Below, in pieces: positions 1 to 9,648 of a stretch of 64,000 bases of DNA. The stretch covers positions 10,663,960-10,727,959 of the forward strand of contig OX637333.1 in the NCBI GenBank assembly GCA_951799405.1, written 5' to 3'. A program made the translations under genes and the position numbers. A model generated the notes under the pieces. That model saw nothing but the letters and a program-made list of their open reading frames with translations. It made no database searches and was not told where the DNA came from. Position 1 is the first letter of the stretch. Every line of letters begins with the position of its first letter. Origin of the DNA: Agapetus fuscipes (Eukaryota; Arthropoda; Insecta; Trichoptera; Glossosomatidae).

Positions 1-60
1 GGCAGAGGGCTAGGGATCGATCCCCACCAAGAGGTTTGCCTGCTCCCGGGAGTTAATGTG
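1..60 (+). repeat. Family B tRNA-derived SINE, head fragment at window edge
   Basis: The first bases contain a B-box-like stretch (GGGATCGATCCCCACC) like that of the better family B copies. The copy is cut by the window start and diverges soon after. Confidence 0.45.
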
Positions 61-690
61 TTCTCATTTTTTATGACAGCTGAGAAAATATTGCTGGAAC
101 TTTGATTTTGGTTTTAAAGTATTGATGAACGAAATTCTAGAAATGAATGGGAAATACAAAATCAGTCAATTAGTCAACTAGCCAATTGATTCAGTCAACT
201 CATCATCATTGGTAATAAATAAGTCTAAGTAAATAAATAAGTTACTTTACTGCGCATGGATACTTTTCTTTTGTTTGTTTTATTGGAAGGCGTGGTGGCA
301 ATGACGGAATAAATAAATAAATAATAATAATAATAAATAAATACATGCGGAAATTATCATTAGCAGAGACTCAAACCCTGACCCTTGACTCGCAAGTCGC
401 GCCCTTTTCTAATGTTGCTACAACTATGAATAAATTAAAAATACTATATTGTATTCTCATAACAACACAGTACCCGAGAATACAACATTGCCTAAACTCC
501 CTCACAGGCGTAAATTGAAAAGTGTATGGAACTCTATGATGGAAAGTAAGTCATCAGAAGTGCCTTCGATTAATAAATTATTCTACTCATTTTCGATTTA
601 CACAAACGAGGAGAGTTAATGTCATTGACTTAAACTCAATGGTTAATGTAAATGTTTTATACTTGCAGTACAGTTGGCGGTACAAGCAAC
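61..690. other. Unassigned AT-rich stretch
   Basis: There is no recognisable gene. It holds a (TAAA/TAA)n microsatellite near 310-345 and, near 590-670, a decayed piece of an old repeat (TTTCGATTTACRCAA then TTTTATACT). Related pieces occur near 1275, 10310, 19090, 49180 and 59350. Confidence 0.5.
310..345. repeat. TAAA/TAA microsatellite
   Basis: Alternating AATAAATAA and AATAATAATAA units are directly visible. Confidence 0.8.
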
Positions 691-697
691 TAACCTA

Positions 698-866
698 GGC
701 TGGAAGTCTCATCACCACGGTAATTTTTACCTACCGATTATCGGTAATATTTGTATGAAGACTAATCAGCTATTCACTTGCGGCCATCTTGGATTGACAT
801 GTCTTCATACAAATATTACCAATACTTGCTAGGCAAGAATTACCGTGGTGATGAGACTTCCAGCCC
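698..866 (+). mobile_element. Palindromic MITE (GGCTGGAAGTCTCATCACC termini), copy 1
   Basis: Inverted terminal repeats of about 65 bp run inward from GGCTGGAAGTCTCATCACC and its complement. The unique centre contains GCGGCCATCTTGGATTGACA. A second copy in the opposite orientation lies at 62864-63037. There is no transposase. I could not define a convincing target duplication, so the superfamily is open. Confidence 0.8.
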
Positions 867-991
867 AGAGCGCCCTCTTGTCCTGGAGGCGAGAAATCGT
901 CTCCCAAGGCGGATGATCCATAACATAGGATGGTCAACGGCATATGATAAGGAAGGCCACCAAATCGATAAAGATTACTGCTACATACTTT

Positions 992-1200
992 ATTTGTTGC
1001 AAAGATATATTGACCTTTAAAGCTCATGTTTAATATCCACTCACGTGCAGACACGTGAAAGTTCGCGTATACACATGCTGCATGTGAACTCACAAAATAA
1101 ACCTAATCTCACATGAACTTCTGCCACCCTTTTCTGAAACAGTAGTGGAATCGGCAAAAGTGAGCCAAGTTTTTAAAGCGTGTGGGTCTGCCACATACTT
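992..1200 (-). repeat. Family A retroposon
   Basis: Reverse-orientation copy: TTGCAAAGATATATT at the left (element 3' end), then the CACATGCTGCATGTG segment, the CCTGAAACAG-like segment and the degenerate TTGGTATGAGGCTG end. Confidence 0.7.
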
Positions 1201-1647
1201 AGTGAAGGCTTATACTGCCTATACTGCCTACTGCTTATACTGTCACACTATTAGTGAAGGAGCTTATGATCTTCCATACATTTTTCTACTTACGCAATCG
1301 AAGGGATTTTTTGTACTTAAATGTTTTATGCTCGGGGTGCTTGTCAATGTCAAGCCATAGACAACATAGACAAAACAAAGATACCACATTGTGAGGTTGG
1401 CACAGCACGTTCCAAATCTGAATTTGTTTTTACAATTAGCGCGCTGTGACTGGTCGATTCTGTTAACTGACAACACCTCGCCTTATCTAGCGATGGCTTG
1501 CAATGAAATAATGTTGCCATATACGCTTACGAACCAAGGAAACTTAAATTAGCAACCGACCTTGAAAGTGATTGACAAATATGTGTGGAAAATATTGTAA
1601 AGGCAGTGTGCCAACCGGAGACGAATGAGTTACAAATTGCTGTCATC

Positions 1648-1932
1648 TATAATCTATAATACAGGTTGCGAAGATATATTAGCGTAACGATTTATATTTA
1701 ATGCATACCCATAAACAGACAAGTATGCTAAAACTCTCTTCATACCTGTCCCGTACGAACGTGTCATAAAGACCCATATCACAAGTAGACACGTATTAAT
1801 TTACACTTACACATTCAGCATGTAAACTTAAAAATTAAAAACCCAAACCTCAAATGAACACAACCCCCAAAACCTTTGTTGACCTTACTGAAACAGGGGT
1901 GACATTGGCGAAGTTAAACATTTTTTACAGAA
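1648..1932 (-). repeat. Family A retroposon
   Basis: Starts with the tail ATCTATAATCTATAAT (complement of the GATTATAGAT tail). All diagnostic segments follow, to AACATTTTTTACAG. The next element (LINE tail) begins directly after it. Confidence 0.7.
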
Positions 1933-1949
1933 TCGATGGTTAAGGAATT

Positions 1950-2275
1950 ATTTTGTTAGAGAGGAATGTGGTGTAAGAGAAAGTGTGAAAGTAAAGATTA
2001 AAAGAAGTATGCTTAGATAGTTTGGACATTTGGAGAGAATGAATGAGGAAAGACTGACGAAGAAAGTATATGCTGCGAGAATTGATGGATGTCGTGGAAG
2101 AGGAAGACCGAGAAAGGTATGGATGGACCAAATTTTCGAAATAGCGAATGAATGGGATATCCAGAGTCATAATAAAAGGAGAGCTTGTATGAAAAAGGTT
2201 ATGGCTCTGGATGAAATGAAAGAAGTATGCAAGGATCGAAAGAAATGGCGGTTGATCTGTAATGCTGGCGGTTAA
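1950..2275 (+). pseudogene. Non-LTR retrotransposon reverse transcriptase C-terminal fragment
   Basis: The translated frame matches the far C-terminus of arthropod LINE polyproteins: a FGHLERMNEERLTKKVY block, a GRGRPRKVWMDQI block, then NKRRACMKKV and a VCKDRKKWRLI end before a stop. This is the region after the reverse transcriptase domain. No polymerase YADD motif or endonuclease is present, so the copy is 5'-truncated. A TAG interrupts the frame just upstream of FGHLERM. The same tail type recurs at 23700, 27915, 35990 and 49690. It is a dead fragment with no function expected. Confidence 0.8.
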
Positions 2276-2387
2276 AGCTAAAGCTTTTAAATTTAAAAAA
2301 TATGTGTTGTAGCTTTTTAATTTTTTACTGTTTAATTGCTTAGAATTTATTTGTTTTATATATTTGATTGTATCAATTGCATGTACT

Positions 2388-2648
2388 CCTTGATTGATAG
2401 GTTGGTATGCGGCTGACCACCCATACTTTAAAAAATGGTTCACTTTGCCAATGTCACCCCTGCTTCAGGGAAGGTCGGCAAGAGTTGCAGGGCTTATGTT
2501 CATTTGAGATTGGGGTTTTTATATTGTAGGTCCACATGCAGCATGTGTAAGCGCGAAATTATGCATGTCTGCTTGTGGGAATGCATTTAATATGAATCTC
2601 AAATGATACATATCTTTGCAGCTTAGATTTAGATTTAGATTTAGATGG
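2388..2648 (+). repeat. Family A retroposon, full-length, (AGATTT)n tail
   Basis: It runs from TTGATTGATAGGTTGGTATG to CTTTGCAGCTTAG and then several AGATTT units. This is one of the better-preserved copies; compare 7941. Confidence 0.85.
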
Positions 2649-2756
2649 TAAGCTTCATACCAACCTATAGTAAGTAAGGACAAACCTTCGTGTATTTAAA
2701 ATGCATTCATCTCATTTAACTTTGAAATAAAGATTTGAAATTGAAATTTATTCTGG
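2649..2756 (+). repeat. Retroelement 3' end with AATAAAG signal
   Basis: A short segment ends in TTTGAAATAAAGATTTGAAA, a polyadenylation-like end that also occurs in related form near 62735 and 23685. It is probably a LINE or processed 3' end. Confidence 0.35.
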
Positions 2757-2841
2757 TACTGACCACCCGTAATGCAATGGCGACCGGAGACAGTTACAGT
2801 ACAGTAACAAAATAACAAATCGGGTTTTCAAAGCTCAAGTT

Positions 2842-3070
2842 CCTTGACTAATAGGTTGGTATGAGGCTTACCACCAGTGCTGTATAAATTTATTTACTTT
2901 AGTCACAACCGTTTCAGGGAAGCGCGACATGATATGCAAGTTTGCGTTTATTTGATATTTAGGTTTTTATATTGAAAGTAGGTACACATGCGGCATGTGT
3001 AAGCGCGAACTTATACTTCGGCATTATGAAGCATAAATGTTAATAGGTATATATATCTTTGCAACTTAGA
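2842..3070 (+). repeat. Family A retroposon
   Basis: Starts TTGACTAATAGGTTGGTATG and ends ATCTTTGCAACTTAGAT. It carries the GCATGTGTAAGCGCGAACTT segment. Confidence 0.8.
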
Positions 3071-3374
3071 TGATACAAGCCCCGTTATTTGTGCGTCTAC
3101 CTTGTATGTACACTATACTTTTATGTTTACACGTTTTGATGCTTGTTCGATTAAAAGCACCTTGTGAAAGAGCACATCAAGTTATTATAAGCACAAGTAT
3201 TACAAAAGCGCTTGATTACAATATTGTAAATTGTAAATTGAGAGTTGGAAGTGACATTTGCATCGTTTGTAATTTAATAGTTCTATTGGCAATAGACATC
3301 ACACTACCTCTGACCTTATTTCACAAATCAAATGGAAAACTAACGTCACATAATTGTGTGTGAATGATGTATGA

Positions 3375-3995
3375 TTGCAATATCAAACATATGGATAGGT
3401 CAAATTAGCATCTGCTCTTAAAAACATGGAGTAGCGGTTATAAATACGAGTATTTGACTTTAAAAACATAACAACTAGGCGGTTTCACATCTCATTTCTT
3501 TGCCAAATTGAGGCCCGATTTCCGTACTTTGATATCCTAACAAAAATGGACGGGCATGTAAGCAAGTGCAAGGAAGACAGATAACAAAAAAGGAGAAGAG
3601 TTCACACAGGTTTTTTTTATTACTTGCGTGCATACACAGTTTGTAAAAAAGAAAACAAAAAAACAATGGAGCGACACGTACCCTCAACAGTGTGGATCGG
3701 AAATGTGTATATATATATGAGGATGATTTCTTTTATTTTCTACATGATAAAAGAGAGCCGTTTTTGTGTGTGTCACACCTCAAGGGCCCAAAATGCAAAA
3801 GGCCCGTGTATGTATACTGTAAAGAGCTATGTATACTGTAAAGATTATTGCAGGTACTTGCTTGCCTCGCTTAAAAACTGCCGCCAGAGGTGCTATCAAA
3901 ATATTATTTCCGTTTGTGGAATGATTTGCCAGTATTCGTGTCCCTATTCATTTTTTTTGTAAATAACTTAATATTTACATTTAATATGAATATTG
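3375..3995. other. Unassigned stretch with low-complexity frames
   Basis: No gene is supported. Near 3770-3790 a TGTGTCACACCTCAAGGG piece resembles the 3' tail of SINE family D. ATGTATACTGTAAAG is directly duplicated near 3807-3843. Confidence 0.4.
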
Positions 3996-4006
3996 TATTT
4001 CAAAGA

Positions 4007-4090
4007 GATTCTCGTCAATAGTCGTACAGAAAAGGTGCCTCCTGAAGAAGTTGGCAACGTCGCCAAAGAAACGTCGAGAATAATGGAACT
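4007..4090 (+). repeat. Hammerhead-like (Penelope-related?) repeat copy
   Basis: CTGAAGA (4042-4048) is followed by a short hairpin (TTGGC pairing with GCCAA), then GAAAC (4068-4072) and GTCGAGAATAATG. The order equals that of the core at 18414-18444. The upstream ATTCTCG can pair with the downstream CGAGAAT. Confidence 0.5.
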
Positions 4091-4280
4091 GTTATTTCCG
4101 AAAAAAGTTATTAATATTGAAAAAAATAATGTTTTTTTTTCAAATCCCTTGAAATAATATTAAATTTTCCCATTAAAAACATGGTTCTCAAATTTATATA
4201 CATCTTCATAGCTTAGATCTTACAGAAAGGTTTTTTATTTTTATTACAGATATACGCTGGTAGTTCTAGTACTTTCATAA

Positions 4281-4571
4281 GCCCGAATAAAAAACTGGCT
4301 TAGGAAGTGGAGTAGTGGACCAGGCGAAATCGAAAGGCCAGCGGTGAGGAGAGCCGTGACACGTGAGTGGCATAGCATCAAAGACGAACAAATGCCATTT
4401 CGTGCTATCGACAAGATATTTATTGTTAGTCAGGCTGATAGCTCAGATGGCAAAACCTTTAGATTCGTAGAGGAACCAAAGCTGGCAGGCTGGGATGTTT
4501 CCGAAAATGAGATAAAAATGTCGAAACACAGAATGTTATGGAACAACAGTTTTTTTAATCCTGCACGATAG
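4281..4571 (+). CDS. Candidate coding exon or gene remnant running into a SINE
   Basis: After an in-frame TAA at 4278 the frame stays open to a TAG at 4569-4571. The predicted product is about 96 residues and includes RPAVRRAVTREWHSIKDEQM, AIDKIFIVSQADSSDGKTF and VEEPKLAGWDVSENE. The composition is balanced and unlike the low-complexity chance frames nearby. There is no good ATG. A weak acceptor (TTTCATAAG) sits at the open end, so an internal exon or a pseudogene fragment is more likely than a whole gene. The last few residues and the stop come from a family B SINE that begins near 4564. I do not recognise the protein. It could also be a fragment of a transposon-encoded protein. Confidence 0.35.
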   Translation, partial: ARIKNWLRKWSSGPGEIERPAVRRAVTREWHSIKDEQMPFRAIDKIFIVSQADSSDGKTFRFVEEPKLAGWDVSENEIKMSKHRMLWNNSFFNPAR

Positions 4572-4780
4572 CTCAGTCGCTAGAACACTTGCTTTTATAA
4601 ATAGAGAGCTGGGGTTTTATCCACGCCAAGGATGTTAAAAAATGAGTCTCCGTTTTAGTAACATAAAATAAAAATTTGGTTATGTTTACTCAGCCGTTAA
4701 AGGAAATAAGAACCTATTCCCCAGAGAGCAGACTGCAGTTAAACCCTGAACCCACGTAAAGTGGTTAGTTGTAAGGCTGT
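4564..4780 (+). repeat. Family B tRNA-derived SINE, diverged
   Basis: The A-box region CGATAGCTCAGTCGCTAGAA is followed by a degenerate B box, the TTTACTCAGCC segment and AAGTGGTTAG. It supplies the stop codon of the frame at 4281. Confidence 0.6.
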
Positions 4781-4782
4781 TT

Positions 4783-4882
4783 CGAATAAAATATTTCTGA
4801 CACTCTTGGTGGTGGACGAACCCTAGCCCTCTGACATTGAATGGAAGCATTGTACCATCTTAGGTTTTCACCAGACATACAT
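4783..4882 (-). repeat. Family B SINE head, reverse
   Basis: GTTTCGAATAAAATATTTCTG, then GGACGAACCCTAGCCCTC, are the complement of the B-box and head region. Together with 4564-4780 it forms two opposing SINE pieces. Confidence 0.5.
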
Positions 4883-5089
4883 ATTTGTGAACAATCCCAA
4901 CGATTAAAATAGGAAAATATATATTTTTTAATAAATATTATTTGTGTAATGTGCTTAAACTTCTTTTGCACTTATTACTTAATATTTTCAGTTTTTTTTC
5001 CTTAGTCCAAAGTATTTTATGCAAGCAGTGTGTCTAGCATGTAAAAAGAAAATAAAGTAAATGACGTAAAACAATGTGACTTTTTATTT

Positions 5090-5260
5090 ATTTTCGGTCC
5101 GCCTAGATAAATATATTTTTAGTTCATCCTCAGTCCTCGTGCAGAGAGTGTTTCCCGAAGATGTTGGCTACGTCGCTAACGAAACTTCGAGAATAATATA
5201 AGTTCTCTCATAACGGTTCATCTAATATCCGATTAATAAATTTTAATTGTGTAGTTATTA
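5090..5260 (+). repeat. Hammerhead-like repeat copy
   Basis: CATCCTC (5125) and GAGAGTG flank a loop. CCGAAGA stands for CTGAAGA, GTTGGC pairs with GCTAAC, and GAAACTTCGAGAATAATAT follows. Downstream sequence AAGTTCTCTC..AACGGTTC matches the right arm of the foldback at 18446-18542. Confidence 0.55.
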
Positions 5261-5362
5261 TTATTGTAAATATTTTTAGTTTTACCTGACCCTCTCCTGA
5301 AAAAAATCTTGAACTGTGAATTGTATAATTTTCGGTTAGTCATCTTGGTTAGTAGCCGCACT

Positions 5363-5502
5363 ATGTCCGTACACACGATAGTAGTCGTGCTGGTCTGCGC
5401 GTCACACACCGGGCCAGTATTTTATAACAGCGCAGAAGGGCTATTCGGGATCTCAAAGGCGAGGCCGAAGGCGACTGATACCGATTCGTTGCCGAATGAA
5501 AG
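5363..5502 (+). CDS. Candidate first coding exon with signal peptide
   Basis: An ATG with A at -3 opens a frame starting MSVHTIVVVLVCASHTGPV. This is a short N-region followed by a hydrophobic core, as expected of a secretory signal peptide. The frame continues for 46-47 codons to GAAAG/GTGAAT, which fits a splice donor (GT at 5503); without splicing it stops at TGA in the same place. The region is free of recognised repeats and richer in GC than its surroundings. The mature part (EGLFGISKARPK and so on) is not one I recognise. Another donor-like AAAG/GTGAGG follows near 5560. It could be chance; transcript evidence is lacking. Confidence 0.3.
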
Positions 5503-5639
5503 GTGAATTGTGATTCTCGTTTGAAAATTTGGCTGAAGGCTATTTCTTATAAAGGTGAGGAATCTCCCGGAACTGTCAAAATATAGCGCGGCCGATTTAC
5601 CCCGCCGTACAGCGAAGGACAGAAATTGTCAGTAGATTA

Positions 5640-6390
5640 TTACAAATATATGACTTATTTTCTTTAATGACCTAAATAAATGTATTCGCAAACTCATTCC
5701 TTATGTTTATTTGTGACCCACGTGACATTATTATAGGAAATTATGACGTAGAATAGGAATTACGATCTTACGAAAATTGGCATTCTGAACGGCATAATAT
5801 GCGCGTCGCTAAGTACGTCATGCAGATAATTATTATGCTTTTGACAACAATAAATTTGCACAAAGAAGCTGCGTTATTTTTTCACAGTTTCATCTTCATT
5901 TGTGATAAATTGTAAACATAATTGTTTACAAGTGATTTTCAATCATTATAACGCTCAATTTACAAAGATTTAAGCATAGATTAATTGTCAAATGTCAGTT
6001 GACAGCAGACGTGAAGTTAGCCTGATTTGCCAGCCTGCTATGCGAGAGCTGTGAACTATGAGAATTGCCCCCAAAGTCCAAGGAAAAATAATTTCACAAA
6101 AAATGTTATTTATAATCATTTCCTAATTTTAACATATTTGAAATAAACAAATCACCTTAAATTTTTTAATTAAAATAAATTGGGCTAGTTTTAACAAGTT
6201 GAAGGAGTAAAAGTACAATATAAACAATAGTTTTCACCAAACATTATATTGTTGAGAACTGAGTTTTTTATTACATTGTAATGTAGTTTTATGTATTTTC
6301 ATTCCGTTGTTTCGTACTTATTTGCACTTATTATTGTTTTACTACTTTTTGATGAAGTTTTAGTATTTTTTTTAAATATATGGGGAAATT
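5640..6390. other. Unassigned AT-rich stretch
   Basis: Neither repeats nor coding sequence were recognised here. Weak family P-like CATATGC-type fragments are not convincing. Confidence 0.4.
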
Positions 6391-6394
6391 TACC

Positions 6395-6725
6395 CTTTGG
6401 GCTGGCACCTGTCGGACGATTATCACATCGATCATCCGTCAGTCTGGCCAATCGAGAAAAAACATACAAAACCCATTGCTGTCCCTTGTAAGGATAGTCG
6501 GAAGGTCGGTAGGAACGAGAATCGCAAAACGGCAAAGGAACTCTTTCGCAAGGGCTATTAATCTCCACCGGCAACTAATATCTTTAGTGCAACCGAACAT
6601 CGAGAATTGCACTTCAGGTCATCATTATCTCACTGTGTTTTTATTCCCGTAACAAGAGCAAGCCGCGGCTCGGAGCGAACTAGCGAAATCGAAAGTGCGC
6701 ACGCAGCGTTTCACTGCCGAGATAC
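6395..6725. other. GC-richer island, unknown
   Basis: This non-repetitive segment stands out in base composition and CpG content (CCGCGGCTCGGAGCG and other CpG runs) against AT-rich flanks. It contains a donor-like CCCTT/GTAAGG near 6487. It could be a promoter with a non-coding first exon, or an unrecognised retroelement part. The frames on both strands are short and unfamiliar. Confidence 0.25.
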
Positions 6726-6922
6726 TGTTATTATAACTTATATTATACCGCTGAATAGGAAGTAGATAAGTGGGTGATGTTTGTGTGAATAGACGGCAGT
6801 TTAAATTATATCAGAAAATTTTGTACAAAACAAAACCTAAGTAATATTTAATTTGTGTTAAGTTAAAAAGATAAATAATGAAATTGGATTATGGATGTGA
6901 ATTGTGCAACGCAATATAGGAC

Positions 6923-7128
6923 TAAGCTGCAAGTATAATGCAACTTTTTATTGTGTTGTCGCTGAAGTTGTCGTACGTGGTGAGTGGAGGGGGCCAACCA
7001 CTTCCCTTGTAGTGGGGGTTTAGGGTTTGAAATAAACACCGAAATGAGAAATCATATCTGACTGGGGTGTAGGGGACCGAACTCTATTTTTTTGTAGCTC
7101 TCTGGCATGGAACGTAAGCAAGCTGGCT
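6923..7128 (-). repeat. Family B tRNA-derived SINE, reverse
   Basis: It begins with AAGCTGCAAGTATAATGCAAC (complement of the 3' end) and ends with the degenerate tRNA head CTCTCTGGCATGGAACG. GGTTTGAAATAAACACCGAAA is diagnostic. Confidence 0.75.
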
Positions 7129-7129
7129 T

Positions 7130-7345
7130 AAATAATAATAAAAAAAATTATCACATCAGGAGAAATGAGAAATACTCACTCCTACATCTCATCATACAAG
7201 GAAGAAATGAGGAATGAGGGAAGACAAGCTCCAGGGTAAAGGAAAACATCTTGATTGAATAACCTGAGACAGTAGTTGGGCAGAAATACAAGGTCCCTCT
7301 TGTCAACCTTCATTGAAGAGACACAACGAGAAGAGAGTTGGAAAA
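7130..7345 (+). pseudogene. Non-LTR retrotransposon C-terminal fragment
   Basis: The conceptual frame reads like the LINE tail seen at 59160-59330: a LIISYKEE-like stretch, a region ending NNLRQ, then a terminal segment. Several frame shifts are needed. There is no catalytic domain. Confidence 0.5.
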
Positions 7346-7374
7346 TGAATAGAACTTTAAATTACGTCTCAAAA

Positions 7375-7484
7375 TCCTTATTTAATTTTAATTTACTCTT
7401 TCTATATATGCATCTTAGTCATATATTATGTTATTTTAATTTTAAGTTCATCGACCTGGTGGCATGTCGCAAGGCATCGTCACA
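7375..7484 (-). mobile_element. Truncated 3' LTR candidate
   Basis: Read on the minus strand, a purine run (GCAGAGGGGGAAGA) is followed at once by TGTGACGATGCCTTGCGACA, the layout of a polypurine tract and LTR start. A TATA-like CATATATAGAAAG lies about 80 bases inside. The far end is lost where the LINE tail at 7130-7345 begins. Confidence 0.35.
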
Positions 7485-7710
7485 TCTTCCCCCTCTGCGC
7501 TCCATTTAAATTTTAAATTGCACTTAACTAAACAACTTATAATTGCTGCTGCTCTGATTGCATTTCTTCAGCTTGCTTCGTGTTGTGCTCTTTCTTGTGC
7601 AACTCTGCCGAGTGGTTTACCATTTTCGTGCCCCGCTGGCGGCCATGTTGTGACGTAGGATTGTTACAATAGCTCTCGCTGCTCCATTTTTACGAAAATA
7701 TTACGTTATG
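7485..7710 (-). pseudogene. 3' end of LTR retrotransposon internal region (candidate)
   Basis: Minus-strand sequence upstream of the purine tract has a short Gln/Lys/Glu-rich reading frame (NHSAELHKKEHNTKQAEE) and then stops, compatible with the end of a pol frame. Polymerase, integrase core and protease motifs are all missing. On the plus strand the same DNA gives a hydrophobic frame (ATG at 7464), which I regard as a shadow. Confidence 0.3.
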
Positions 7711-7940
7711 AATGGTAAGGCAACAGATTATTATGGTTTTTAATTCAGAGCATCATTGTTTTTGCTGTGGAAGCAACTATGTAAGAATGAAATATGTTTT
7801 TAGTGTAGTGTGTATCGTTTTAGATTTGTTATCGTATGTACGCTTCGAGATCACAGTATGTAATCCACAAATGAAAAGAATTGTTAGACTAAAGACTTAC
7901 ATTAAATAAATTGATTTAAAAATGTAATTTGTCATGTATG

Positions 7941-8201
7941 TTCCTTGACTTATAGGTTGTTATGCGGCTGACCACCCATAATATAAAAATTGGTTCACTT
8001 TGCCAATGTCACCCCTGTTTCAGGGAAGGACGGCAAGAGTTGCAAGGCTTATGTTCATTTGAGATTGGGTTTTTATATTGTAGGTCCACATGCGGCATGT
8101 GTTAGCGCGAAATTATACATATCTGCTTGTGGGAATGCATTTAGTATAAATCTTAAATGATATATATCTTTGCAGCTTAGATTAGATTAGATTAGATTAG
8201 A
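7941..8201 (+). repeat. Family A retroposon, reference-quality copy
   Basis: It starts TTGACTTATAGGTTGTTATG and includes GTTCACTTTGCCAATGTCAC, GTTTCAGGGAAGGACGGCAA and GCATGTGTTAGCGCGAAATT. It ends CTTTGCAGCTTAG plus four GATTA units. Confidence 0.9.
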
Positions 8202-8454
8202 TAAAAAAAAAAATTGGGAGAGGTATGCAGGAATAAGAAGAAGGGGAGACAATTCTGCAAAGGCTCTGGCCACCTTTATCATTTACAGCAATTGAAAGAC
8301 ATACCTAATTATGTAATTCTATGAACAAAAATATTTAGCTTTTTTAGAATGCTGGTAGTAGGTATGTTTGTTCGAAGATGAATCATTGTAACAAATGAGA
8401 GTAACGTCAGGGCAGGCTACAAACCTGGATTACATCCAAAAATAAAATAAAAAC

Positions 8455-8590
8455 AAAGTCAGCGCTGTGGTTAAGCGCATAAGGCGGTGGCAATCTGATT
8501 GGCGTATGTTTTTAAAGTAAAACAGTCCCGGTTCGAATTCCTACAGACCCTGTTGATGATAGCTTTGACACAAAGTTAACCAAATATTAT
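8455..8590 (+). repeat. Family E tRNA-like SINE
   Basis: GTGGTTAAGCGCATAAGGCGG resembles an A-box region and CCCGGTTCGAATTCC a B box, spaced as in a tRNA-derived promoter. TTGATGATAGCTTTGACAC follows. A relative lies at 21425. Confidence 0.55.
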
Positions 8591-8785
8591 GTCATTATGG
8601 ATGAATTAATTTATTAATTGATGATGTTCATACTCGCTGCTGACTAGGGTGAATTTGTAAGAAAGGAGAAGATATAAAAAGAATTTGTATTTATTTTCTA
8701 ATAGGTATGTAACGTATTAAGTCCAATTAACTTTGATAATACAATTAAATATACGAGTAATTAGTTTATTTATTCAAATATTTAA

Positions 8786-9031
8786 CAATCTATAATCTCT
8801 ATAATCTATAATCTAAGCTGCAAGGATATGTAAGCATTTAAGGCTCATATGAAATGCATGCCCACAGACAGGCACATGTAGGTTCGCGCCTACACATTCT
8901 GCATGTGTGCATACAAATAAAGAAAACCTCACATGGACATAAACCTTGCAACTCCTGCCGCCGTTCCCTGAACCGGGGTGGCATTGGCAAAAGTGAACCG
9001 ATTTTTACAGCACGGGTGGTCAGCCTCGTAA
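8786..9031 (-). repeat. Family A retroposon
   Basis: The tail ATCTATAATCTAAGCTGCAAG is at the left, CACATTCTGCATGTGTGC in the middle, and GGGTGGTCAGCCTCGTAACA at the element 5' end. Confidence 0.85.
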
Positions 9032-9034
9032 CAA

Positions 9035-9550
9035 TGAAGCAATAAAATAATACCACAAGGTACTTGCATCAAAATCAAAATATTTCAAACGTATAAACCA
9101 AAGGTGGTTATCTCGGAGGGGGCTATTTTTAATCGAAAATGAGATAAATATATGGAAATAATCACAAAATTATATCTTAGGTTTCCATACATTCATCTCA
9201 CTTAAAAAAAACCCTAGATTGCCCCATTTGGTTTCATTCAGCTTTTTTTTTTATATAAGAGGAAAGATTAAATAATATTATATTTTTTCGATCACACGAT
9301 TTTTAAATGTCGAGGAAATTTATTCTGAAATGCCGCATCGGATGTTTTGAATAGTGTGAGAAAAAACTCAAAACTTTCAAATTCAAATGCTACAATGACA
9401 ATGATCAGAAGTGAATAAATAAATAAATAAATCATTGACCAATGATGGCGGCTTGCCTTTGACTTCAATAATCTAAAATCTAAGTTGCAAGAAAACACAA
9501 TAACATTTACGTTTGCGATTTCAAAATAAAGTTTCAAATTGCCATAAATA
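9035..9550. other. Unassigned AT-rich stretch
   Basis: There is nothing beyond short homopolymers and an AATAAATAAATAAAT run near 9415. Confidence 0.4.
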
Positions 9551-9554
9551 CACC

Positions 9555-9648
9555 GATCGATATCTCATTTGGTAGAGTGCTTGCATTCCATGCGCGGAAG
9601 CTCGGGTTCGAATACCTCAGAGGGTATCCCGTTTGGGTGTTAATTTCT
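9555..9648 (+). repeat. Family B SINE, head only
   Basis: CGATATCTCATTTGGTAGAG is a degenerate A-box region. GCTCGGGTTCGAATACC is a B box. The body is missing. Confidence 0.65.

Noticed and set aside
490..560. Micro-exon between CCCTCACAG and GTAAGTCA
   Set aside because: Only about 40 bp, with a weak acceptor and no conservation information; expected by chance in 64 kb.
1940..2443. 167-residue minus-strand frame
   Set aside because: It is the antisense shadow of the LINE C-terminal fragment on the plus strand plus repeat sequence.
3070..3363. 97-residue ATG-started protein
   Set aside because: It begins at the tail of a family A copy, composition follows AT-rich noise, and I see no domain or splice context.
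7464..7658. Small membrane-like protein on the plus strand
   Set aside because: The same DNA read on the minus strand looks like an LTR retrotransposon 3' end with a polypurine tract, which explains the composition.
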